Origin: Fidelibacterota bacterium
GTDB taxonomy: Bacteria; Fidelibacterota; UBA2242
Assembly: GCA_023133185.1 (NCBI GenBank)
Contig: JAGLWX010000081.1
Location: 1 to 5,472 of the forward strand
DNA length: 5,472 nt
Direction: 5' to 3'
The notes beneath the pieces are model-generated. The model was not told where the DNA came from. It saw nothing but the letters and a program-made list of their open reading frames with translations, and searched no databases. Shown piece by piece: positions 1 through 5,186 of this stretch; position 1 is the stretch's first letter; the number at the start of each line of letters is the position of its first letter. A program made the translations under genes and the position numbers.

Positions 1-137
1 AAATAAAAGGAGTAAGTAAAATAGCAGATGAACACATTGCACAAACGATTAACTATTTAAGAGTGTCCAATTGCAAATTAGGATTGCTGGTAAATTTTGG
101 ACAATTATCCCTGCAATATAAAAGACTTCTATTATAA
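1..137 (+). CDS. GxxExxY protein, C-terminal fragment (5' end outside window)
   Basis: The frame beginning at base 3 is open from the window edge to a TAA at 135-137 and gives 44 residues. The tail contains DEHIAQTINYLR, then KLGLLVNFG, then LQYKRLLL. This is the usual end of GxxExxY proteins: a helix ending in NYL, a GLLxNFG strand, and a final basic/hydrophobic xYKRxxL. The family is placed in the PD-(D/E)XK nuclease-like superfamily, and its role is unsettled. The catalytic part lies upstream of the window and cannot be judged, so I cannot say whether the gene is intact. Its stop is followed after 3 bases by a long inverted repeat (141-200). The identification rests on remembered family pattern; I consider it likely despite the short length. 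Confidence 0.82.
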   Translation, partial: IKGVSKIADEHIAQTINYLRVSNCKLGLLVNFGQLSLQYKRLLL

Positions 138-140
138 GGA

Positions 141-200
141 GCCACTAATTCACGAATTAAAGACGAATAAAGATAAAAAAAATATTCGTACATTCGTGGC
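141..200. repeat. Imperfect inverted repeat / hairpin downstream of the GxxExxY gene
   Basis: The left arm at 141-157 (GCCACTAATTCACGAAT) and the right arm at 184-200 (ATTCGTACATTCGTGGC) are inverted copies matching at 14 of 17 positions. They enclose a 26-base, A-rich loop. The element starts 3 bases after the GxxExxY stop and ends 40 bases before the hydrolase start. From memory, ATTCGTG-type inverted repeats of this kind occur next to GxxExxY genes in several environmental phyla. I cannot verify that here. It could act as a transcript-end hairpin, but no U-tract follows the right arm on the + strand. Confidence 0.75.
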
Positions 201-228
201 AAAAAACAGATCATCATCAAGACTAAAG

Positions 229-234
229 AAAGGA
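229..234 (+). promoter_or_regulatory. Ribosome binding site deciding the GTG 241 start
   Basis: AAAGGA lies 6 bases before GTG 241. No comparable site precedes the ATG at 97, which also lies inside the GxxExxY reading frame. Confidence 0.75.
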
Positions 235-240
235 ATCGCT

Positions 241-912
241 GTGGAACTATATGTAACAGATAAAACCGTTGCCCGGAAAAGCAAACAATGGCTGGCGAAG
301 ATTTACCCGTACAACCAGCATGAGATGACGTTGAACCCGGATAAGAGCGCCCTGATCGTAATCGATATGCAGCGCTTTTTCCTGGACGCCGGTTCTCCGA
401 CGTTCGCTTGTGGCGGTCCGGCTATTCTACCGACGCTGAAGCGCGTCATTGGGGCTTTCCGTAAGGCTGGACGTCCGGTGATTTTTACACGGCATGTTCA
501 CCATCCCGACAATCTTGACAGCGGTATAATGAAATGGTGGTGGGAAGGAATGTGTCTCGAAGGAAGTCCGGAAAGCGAAATTCATCCCGACCTTGCTCCG
601 GCGCCCAATGAGAAAGTCATTTTCAAACACCGTTACTCTTCATTCTACAATACCGACCTGGAGACCGTGCTTCGCTGTCTCAGGATAGAAGATCTTGTTG
701 TTTCCGGCATTATGACCAATCTGTGTTGTGAATCCACTGCGCGGGACGCCTATTACCGGGATTACAGAGTGTTCGTTCTTGCCGATGGAACAGGGTCGAT
801 CAACGAAGAGATGCATGTGGCAAGTCTTCTTAATATTGCATTCGGATTTGCATTTGTCACAACGGCTGATAAAGTAGTGAACCGGTTAAGTCCCATAAGC
901 TCACCTGAGTAG
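241..912 (+). CDS. Isochorismatase-fold cysteine hydrolase
   Basis: 223 residues from GTG 241. This is a soluble, probably cytoplasmic alpha/beta hydrolase of the isochorismatase-like superfamily, whose members hydrolyse amides (nicotinamidase, N-carbamoylsarcosine amidase) or vinyl ethers (isochorismatase). The catalytic triad is visible: Asp42 in ALIVIDMQRFF, Lys129 in VIFKHRYSSFY, and Cys162 in GIMTNLCCES, with a second Cys beside it. The stretch from WWWEGM (about 99-104) through LAPAPNEK to RYSSFYNTDL resembles the PhzD/EntB isochorismatases. Those enzymes lack the nucleophilic Cys, whereas this protein keeps it, so a Cys-dependent hydrolase is more likely; the substrate is unknown. The length is normal for a single-domain member. 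GTG 241 is chosen for its ribosome site; the longer frame from ATG 97 crosses the GxxExxY tail and the 141-200 hairpin. The gene stands alone on its strand and converges on the lipoprotein gene. Confidence 0.92.
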   Translation: MELYVTDKTVARKSKQWLAKIYPYNQHEMTLNPDKSALIVIDMQRFFLDAGSPTFACGGPAILPTLKRVIGAFRKAGRPVIFTRHVHHPDNLDSGIMKWWWEGMCLEGSPESEIHPDLAPAPNEKVIFKHRYSSFYNTDLETVLRCLRIEDLVVSGIMTNLCCESTARDAYYRDYRVFVLADGTGSINEEMHVASLLNIAFGFAFVTTADKVVNRLSPISSPE

Positions 913-983
913 GGAATTAAATCGATACGCTGATGCACACGCCTTATCTTTAATCCTACTGATTTTTCGCATAGTTTTGTCAC

Positions 984-2462
984 TCATGGTTGGAAATACA
1001 GTTTTATTGCCACCGGTCGATGGTCGGATATTTTGACGGCGTACTCGTTCCAGCCGCCGGACATATAATTATCAACGATGATCGTCTGAATATCACTGCG
1101 GGCATCATTGAATTCGTCAAAAAGTTCGTTGCTGATCAAAATATGATCGATATGACTGGGCCAGGTGGGATAGGACCACAAGGCGCTGCTGCCGGATGCG
1201 ATGCTCATATCGGCAAACATATATGCATCGGATTGATTGATAAAAGGTTGGAATACATTATTGTTCTGATGGTCAGTAATATCGTCGTTGAGATCGCCGA
1301 CTACGATGATATTTTGATCATCAAAGTGGGATTGGATGTAATTTTCCAGTAACTCACTTGCCCGGAAACGGCGGTATTCTTCGTCACTGGTATTTCCCTG
1401 CTCAATTACTCCGTCGCCACAGCATTTGTAATGATTATTGATCACGATAACAGGATTGTCCTTCCAATATCCTTCTATTACCAATGGTGAACGCGGCAGA
1501 GCGCGCCATTCATTTTCCAGGATTTCATAGACAGAATCGATTGTAACCGAGTTTGTATTGTACAGAAAAGCAAGATTCATGCTTGCATAAGCCGAGCTGG
1601 CGCGGAATCCCTGATAGTGATCGAGAGAATTGATTAATGCGGAAAATCCCGTCGAGCTCTCTATTTCCTGCAATGCGATGATATCAATATCCAGGGCTTG
1701 AATAGCACGGGCGATACTTGAAATAGTAATGTCATTATTGCGGGGAAAATTCTGAACATTCCAGGTCATGACTTCAAGAGAATTGTCCGTACCGAAATAG
1801 AGATTTTCAAGAGAAAGTGCTGACAAATTTTGGCTGACCACCGGGCTGGTTTCGGATTGGCTTATTCCTGCGACAGCCGATAAACGATAATATACGGTGT
1901 CCGAACTTGAACCGGCTTTGTCGATATATTCGGTAGAATTTTTATCAAGTAAAATATAGTTTAATCGCCAGTAGCTGGAGCCGGTTTTCTTATCAATCGC
2001 AAAATAATCTTCGCCGATGCTGTTGTCCTGCCAATGCAGCCGGAAGTTTTGCAGGTCGATTTGTTTGACATTAAGATTATTGGGGGTTGTCTCTGAGGGA
2101 AACCAGGCGCAGGCGGCGGATGCAAGCGACGAATCGCTGTCCATAATAGTACGCACCCGGTATGCGATCAAGGTGTCTGAATTCGGGTTGAATGGTTCGG
2201 AAAATGAATAATTATCAGGATCAATAACGGCATAATTGAATTGCCAGGGATTTTCGCCAAGGCGACGTTCAATATGAAAAGCCGATATATCGTCTGAGTT
2301 ACAGCTCCAGGTGAGTCGAATTGTATTTCCGGAAACTAATTCAATGCTGATATTAGATGGAACCTCTACTCCGTCAGGGCTTGTGGGTCTTCCCGGGCAG
2401 GAGATTAGAGACACAAGAGACAAGATGCAAGAAACGAGATATAGTATGGCAATTTTCCTCAA
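984..2462 (-). CDS. Lipoprotein with two Fn3-like domains and an endonuclease/exonuclease/phosphatase domain
   Basis: 492 residues, starting at TTG 2462 behind a good ribosome site. The N-terminus is a lipoprotein signal with lipobox LISC and Cys22 as the lipidated residue. Two beta-sandwich segments follow at about 35-120 and 127-213, each with the Fn3-like pattern of a Leu/His-Trp strand (LTW, LHW) and a late Tyr-Arg strand (YRV, YRL). The rest, from about 229, is an EEP-superfamily (DNase I-like) domain with all expected motifs: Asn235 in TWNVQN, Glu266 in ALQEIES (metal), His344 in INNHYKCCGD, Asp390/Asn392 in VVGDLND, Asp439 in HIDHIL, and the catalytic SDH at 479-481. It is predicted to cleave phosphodiesters (DNA or RNA) or phosphoesters at the cell surface. 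The paired Cys347-Cys348 inside the His motif is notable. Residue 23 after the lipid Cys is Pro, so inner-membrane retention is not indicated. The domain calls are firm; the substrate is not. Confidence 0.93.
   Translation of the reverse strand: MRKIAILYLVSCILSLVSLISCPGRPTSPDGVEVPSNISIELVSGNTIRLTWSCNSDDISAFHIERRLGENPWQFNYAVIDPDNYSFSEPFNPNSDTLIAYRVRTIMDSDSSLASAACAWFPSETTPNNLNVKQIDLQNFRLHWQDNSIGEDYFAIDKKTGSSYWRLNYILLDKNSTEYIDKAGSSSDTVYYRLSAVAGISQSETSPVVSQNLSALSLENLYFGTDNSLEVMTWNVQNFPRNNDITISSIARAIQALDIDIIALQEIESSTGFSALINSLDHYQGFRASSAYASMNLAFLYNTNSVTIDSVYEILENEWRALPRSPLVIEGYWKDNPVIVINNHYKCCGDGVIEQGNTSDEEYRRFRASELLENYIQSHFDDQNIIVVGDLNDDITDHQNNNVFQPFINQSDAYMFADMSIASGSSALWSYPTWPSHIDHILISNELFDEFNDARSDIQTIIVDNYMSGGWNEYAVKISDHRPVAIKLYFQP
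2400..2441 (-). repeat. Six imperfect 7-bp tandem units encoding the signal peptide core
   Basis: Read on the - strand, the units are TATCTCG, TTTCTTG, CATCTTG, TCTCTTG, TGTCTCT and AATCTCC, with consensus TNTCTTG. The array fills codons 8-21 of the lipoprotein exactly. Because 21 bp is three units, the encoded peptide repeats every 7 residues (YLVSCIL then SLVSLIS). The array stops at the lipidated Cys22. Confidence 0.75.
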
Positions 2463-2467
2463 TGAGA

Positions 2468-2474
2468 CCTCTTT
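2468..2474 (-). promoter_or_regulatory. Ribosome binding site deciding the TTG 2462 start
   Basis: AAAGAGG on the - strand is followed by a 5-base spacer and TTG. There is no ATG or GTG in frame near the signal peptide, so this site supports the rare TTG start. Confidence 0.75.
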
Positions 2475-2526
2475 AAGGCAAAAGTTTTATCCTGTGTAAC
2501 GATATTCTTAGTTTTTGTAAATATAT

Positions 2527-2580
2527 TAACCACCCCTATAATCCCCTTCCGGCAGCTGCCGGAGGAAAAAGGGGAGGTTA
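2527..2580. repeat. Nested palindromic intergenic element
   Basis: The core TCCGGCAGCTGCCGGA (2548-2563) is a perfect 16-bp palindrome. Outer arms TAACCACCCC (2527-2536) and GGGGAGGTTA (2571-2580) are inverted copies with one mismatch. An alternative inner pairing joins CCCCTT (2543-2548) to AAGGGG (2569-2574). It lies 92 bases past the phosphatase stop and 65 bases before the lipoprotein start. No U-tract follows on either strand, so it resembles a dispersed intergenic palindrome more than a classical terminator. It could still shape the messenger between the two genes. Confidence 0.7.
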
Positions 2581-2591
2581 CAAACTTTAAT

Positions 2592-2626
2592 TATAGGACA
2601 TTTCTTTTGTCTCAAGAAAACCTATA
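2592..2626. repeat. Second inverted repeat in the phosphatase-lipoprotein gap
   Basis: TATAGG (2592-2597) pairs with CCTATA (2621-2626), and inside these TTTCTT (2601-2606) pairs with AAGAAA (2614-2619). That gives 12 base pairs with a 3:1 internal loop and a 7-base terminal loop. It begins 46 bases after the phosphatase stop, in transcript order. It may be a weak transcript-end hairpin or an operator-like dyad; no U-run follows. Confidence 0.4.
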
Positions 2627-2671
2627 GTGAGGCAATTTATTTTTCATCCGCCAATTATACAAAATTTCGGT

Positions 2672-3994
2672 CTATTTTGGAATTGATAATGTATTATCAA
2701 AGCGACGTTCCGGGAAATCTTTAGGCTGTTTATCAATAAATTTGTTAGGCCACTTTCTTTTTTTTACAATCTGAAAAGCATCGTATAATTCGCCGGTTAC
2801 AGTATATGAACGATAACTGAGTGTCTTCTGATCAACTGAGATCACCTGGTATAGTTGTGTGTTTTCCGCCGCTCGGTCCATCCAGCGGTTTTCTGTGAGA
2901 TCATACAGTTTTGGTCCGCTAACCGACACAACGTAAACTGTTCCTGTTTGCGGGTCGGAAATTCCGGTGTTTGGATCGATATTATGTCCCCGTGAGTAGG
3001 CATGATCATGACCGGCAAGGACGAGATCGACATGGTATTTATCAAATAGCGGTTTCCAGGTTTCACGGAGCTTTTTATGATCCCGATTAACAGTGGCTGC
3101 GTAAATCGTATGATGAAACGTGGCAATTGTCCAGCGATTCGGATTGTCTTTCAGGACTGTTTCCATCCATTTTGCCTGTTCTTCAAGATTTTCATTAGAA
3201 TTCAATGCCAGAATCCGCATCCCCTGATAATCGATGAAATAATTACTTTCGGGAAGTAGATCAATACCGTTTTCCGGCAATGTGAATTGCGGTCGCCAGT
3301 AGTCAGTCAAATAGCGTTTTTTCCCGGAACCGTGATAGTATTCGTGATTCCCGGCGATCGGAATAGAGGGGACTATGCCATTTATCCAGCCGGCGGCTTT
3401 GAACCATTTACTCCATTGAAGATAAGAATCCGCATTGGCGACCAGGTCTCCGGCGTGAATGATGAAGCGGGCATCCGGTGCGGCGCTGTATGCTCCACGG
3501 ATAGCGCGGGACCACATTGAGAGCAAATTATTCTGACCGTCTCCCAAATATATGAACGTAAAAAGCTCAGATTCCCGGCTGGCGGTGCGGAACTGAAACC
3601 ATTCGCTCCAGTTATCTTCAGATCCGACACGGTAAATATATAAAGTATTGGGTTCTAAACTCATAAAAGTAACCGAATGATAATGAGCGCTGTATTCTTT
3701 TGTCAGAAGTGGTTCTGTTTGCGCTTTTTTCTTTTCAGTGTAAAATATGAAATATGGCGAAGCGTCAGCCCGGGCGATTTCTCCATAGGATTCCACAATG
3801 CTCGTATCGGTCCGCCATGTTACGGATTGGGTCGTCGCCGGGTCATTACTCCAGGTCAGGATGATATGATCCGGAATTGCAGTCGGGAATGGATCGTGGG
3901 CGGCGGTGGTGCGGTTGGGGGCAGCCGACGTAAAATTGCCGACGCCGACTGAAAACAGAAAGATCAGGGCGAAATGTTGGATAGATTTGTTCAT
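2672..3994 (-). CDS. Secreted purple-acid-phosphatase-like metallophosphoesterase
   Basis: 440 residues from ATG 3994. Residues 1 to about 24 form a Sec signal peptide: Asn-Lys near the start, hydrophobic FALIFLFSVGVG, and cleavage near TSA-AP. About 42-138 is the Fn3-like N-terminal domain of purple acid phosphatases (ILTWSNDP start, LEPNTLYIYRVG, FRT end). The calcineurin-like domain follows with Asp152 in YLGDGQN, Asp183 in HAGDLV, Asn216-His217 in AGNHEYY, His294 in FHHTIY, and His329/His331 in GHDHAYSR. It is predicted to hydrolyse phosphomonoesters outside the cytoplasm with a two-metal centre. The Tyr that gives the purple iron centre (GDxxY) is replaced by Ala186, as in the bacterial GD(A/G)QN branch, so the protein is probably not purple. 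An in-frame ATG 12 bases upstream (4006) is possible, but the ribosome site favours 3994. It is the first gene before the lipoprotein nuclease on this strand, 209 bp away. Confidence 0.93.
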   Translation of the reverse strand: MNKSIQHFALIFLFSVGVGNFTSAAPNRTTAAHDPFPTAIPDHIILTWSNDPATTQSVTWRTDTSIVESYGEIARADASPYFIFYTEKKKAQTEPLLTKEYSAHYHSVTFMSLEPNTLYIYRVGSEDNWSEWFQFRTASRESELFTFIYLGDGQNNLLSMWSRAIRGAYSAAPDARFIIHAGDLVANADSYLQWSKWFKAAGWINGIVPSIPIAGNHEYYHGSGKKRYLTDYWRPQFTLPENGIDLLPESNYFIDYQGMRILALNSNENLEEQAKWMETVLKDNPNRWTIATFHHTIYAATVNRDHKKLRETWKPLFDKYHVDLVLAGHDHAYSRGHNIDPNTGISDPQTGTVYVVSVSGPKLYDLTENRWMDRAAENTQLYQVISVDQKTLSYRSYTVTGELYDAFQIVKKRKWPNKFIDKQPKDFPERRFDNTLSIPK

Positions 3995-4000
3995 ACGCTT

Positions 4001-4004
4001 CTCC
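4001..4004 (-). promoter_or_regulatory. Ribosome binding site favouring the ATG 3994 start
   Basis: GGAG on the - strand sits 6 bases before ATG 3994. The upstream in-frame ATG at 4006 has only a weak AAGAAAAC in front of it, and its first codons contain this ribosome site. Confidence 0.65.
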
Positions 4005-4223
4005 ATGTTTTCTTAAGTTGATACAAAATTTAAAATCATGTTACTTTAACCTTTAAAACCTGATCCGATTATTGCCGGTTCGATTTGAGAATGAAATAGA
4101 TAACTAACAATGAAGTTTATATTGTTTCTCGCATATCCGGTTAACAAGATTTTCAATCAGCCTTTCTTTTGGAATAAAGTCAGCTTCAGGTGAGGTTCCC
4201 GGCCGTCGTCCGGAAGCAATTCA

Positions 4224-4667
4224 TTAGGAATTTTTCAGGCTGTTGGCGTCAAGCTTATCCTTTAGTCTGCCTGTCGCCTCTTTATTTTTGATGATATTCT
4301 CTTTAGAGAGAACGGGAACAGGAAGGGATTCGATTTCAACGATTATTCTGTTTGAGTAAGCGTCTTCAAATGATACGCCGTCTATTGAGTTGATTATGTC
4401 AATTCTTCTTGGTGCAACTCCGATTTGAAAAATCGTGCCCGGTGTTGAAAAATCTTTAATGGAAACGTTATTTAAGGACGCTCCAAATTTGATCAATGCG
4501 TTATAAACTTTTTCGGCATTGGTTTCATTCGACTGAATAAAAATGTCGATATCTCCTGTTGCTCGAGGATATCCGTGTGCCGCCATGGCATATGCACCAA
4601 CAAGAAGAAAATTAACTTTTTCTTCTAATAATGTTGATAACATTTCTTTGTAGTCTTGATTCAACAT
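4224..4667 (-). CDS. Minimal nucleotidyltransferase (MNT-like)
   Basis: 147 residues, essentially only the catalytic core of the DNA polymerase beta nucleotidyltransferase superfamily. Visible motifs are VGAYAMAAHGYPRATGDIDI, with Gly24-Ala25 standing for the usual G-S/G and the metal-binding pair Asp39/Asp41. The third acidic residue is Asp90 in RRIDII. The C-terminal pattern (IIKNK, then GRLKDKLDANSL) matches the usual ending of this group, so the protein is complete. Such enzymes transfer a nucleotide to a protein, RNA or small molecule; the target is unknown. The start at 4667 has a ribosome site, and family members begin with the same DYxxxLxxLxxxxVxFLxVG pattern. The gene overlaps the end of a 65-aa partner by 56 bp, so the two are probably translated together. 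Some MNT proteins are antitoxins paired with HEPN toxins, but the partner here is not a HEPN protein. Confidence 0.9.
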   Translation of the reverse strand: MLNQDYKEMLSTLLEEKVNFLLVGAYAMAAHGYPRATGDIDIFIQSNETNAEKVYNALIKFGASLNNVSIKDFSTPGTIFQIGVAPRRIDIINSIDGVSFEDAYSNRIIVEIESLPVPVLSKENIIKNKEATGRLKDKLDANSLKNS

Positions 4668-4809
4668 CGTGTTCCTTCGTTAATGAGAATAATTCTTTGG
4701 TTAAATCCCAAACAAAAGAGATTGATTCACTTGCTGAAATTTGCGCCGGCTCTTCTATTATGGGTTCGCTTGAAGAGTATTTCCTGGTAATGATTCTATT
4801 CAGTTTCAT
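4612..4809 (-). CDS. 65-aa partner protein upstream of the nucleotidyltransferase
   Basis: I do not know a named function. The protein has a variable basic N-terminus (1-20), then SASESISFVWDLTKEL (25-40), then ESRLQRNVINIIRR (50-63). From memory, small proteins with the pattern ERxxxVWxLT...(A/E)xRLxRxVxxxxR precede nucleotidyltransferases of this type in many genomes, which is the main reason to call it real. Its last 17 codons are also the first codons of the nucleotidyltransferase, in another frame. An in-frame TAA lies four codons upstream of ATG 4809, which bounds the gene, but no good ribosome site is visible. The residues predict a mostly helical protein without a signal or membrane segment. 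It might hold or regulate the enzyme; that is inference. Confidence 0.65.
   Translation of the reverse strand: MKLNRIITRKYSSSEPIIEEPAQISASESISFVWDLTKELFSLTKEHDVESRLQRNVINIIRRKS
4673..4677 (-). promoter_or_regulatory. Ribosome binding site of the nucleotidyltransferase inside the upstream gene
   Basis: AAGGA on the - strand lies 5 bases before ATG 4667, within the coding region of the 65-aa protein. It supports the first ATG over the in-frame ATG eight codons later. Confidence 0.65.
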
Positions 4810-4863
4810 GAATAAAAGTTAGCAAAAGAACGGTCTTTATACAAATCAAATTCCTGACGACCT

Positions 4864-4904
4864 GGAGATGAGATACGGCGAGATAATCTCACCGGAGACC
4901 TCCG
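4864..4904. repeat. Compound palindrome between the two small cassettes
   Basis: CGG-c-GAGAT-A-ATCTC-a-CCG (4876-4894) is a 19-bp dyad with one mismatched pair. It is overlapped by CGGAG-AC-CTCCG (4893-4904). A third GAGAT block precedes them at 4869-4873, and GGAG (4864-4867) can pair with CTCC (4900-4903). The element lies 44 bases after the RHH stop and about 55 bases upstream of the 65-aa gene. It could be an operator, a transcript hairpin or a dispersed repeat; the sequence does not decide. Confidence 0.5.
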
Positions 4905-4947
4905 TTAAGGCGACGCAATTTCGCTTAGCAGATTTTATCGTATTTTT

Positions 4948-5184
4948 TTATAACCGATCAAAGCCCTCAGGCTCAACGTCGGAAATCATTGAAAGCGCTT
5001 CTTTGTACTTTTTCGGATTTGCTCTCTTTGCACGTAATTCGAGATAATCCTTAGTTGCAAAGGCTGATATCTTTTCCGATACTGCGCTTGAAATAAATTG
5101 ATTAATCGAGATTCCGTCCTTTTTAGCGAACTCTTTTACTCTTTCGTATATAGATTCCGGTAAACGTAAACTTAAAGTACTCAT
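4948..5184 (-). CDS. Ribbon-helix-helix antitoxin of a PIN toxin pair
   Basis: 78 residues. Residues 3-8 form the DNA-contacting beta strand (TLSLRLP), 10-22 is helix A (ESIYERVKEFAKK), GIS at 24-26 is the turn, and 27-42 is helix B (INQFISSAVSEKISAF). This is a CopG/HicB-type ribbon-helix-helix fold that binds operator DNA as a dimer. The C-terminal part (45-78, with YLELRAKRA and DVEPEGFDRL) is the usual toxin-binding tail in antitoxins paired with this PIN family. It begins 2 bases after the PIN stop, and its ribosome site (GGAG, 5195-5198) lies inside the PIN gene with a rather long 10-base spacer. It should neutralise the PIN protein and repress the operon (family knowledge). The gene is complete. 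Confidence 0.88.
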   Translation of the reverse strand: MSTLSLRLPESIYERVKEFAKKDGISINQFISSAVSEKISAFATKDYLELRAKRANPKKYKEALSMISDVEPEGFDRL

Positions 5185-5186
5185 TT

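Noticed and set aside
913..983. GGAATTAAA and TTTAATCC as a possible shared terminator between the convergent genes.
   Set aside because: The pairing is short, imperfect and separated by a long loop without a U-tract.
990..1352. 120-aa + strand open frame.
   Set aside because: It is antisense to the catalytic half of the EEP domain, whose motifs are all intact.
2537..2542. TATAAT on the + strand inside the nested palindrome.
   Set aside because: There is no matching -35 box and no + strand gene downstream.
2590..2615. Promoter-like TATAAT (2595 to 2590) and TTGAGA (2615 to 2610) on the - strand, upstream of the lipoprotein gene.
   Set aside because: The spacer is only 14 bases, and AT-rich DNA gives such matches by chance.
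4104..4221. Open - strand stretch of 38 codons following the tandem TAA-TGA stops of the nucleotidyltransferase in the same frame, with protein-like residues (IPKERLIENLVNRICEKQ).
   Set aside because: It has no start codon or ribosome site, and the nucleotidyltransferase already ends where its family normally ends. It may be a remnant of another gene, but I cannot name it.
4868..5047. Open + strand frame from ATG 4868 crossing the compound palindrome into the antitoxin gene.
   Set aside because: Most of it is antisense to the well-supported RHH gene, and no ribosome site or family pattern is present.
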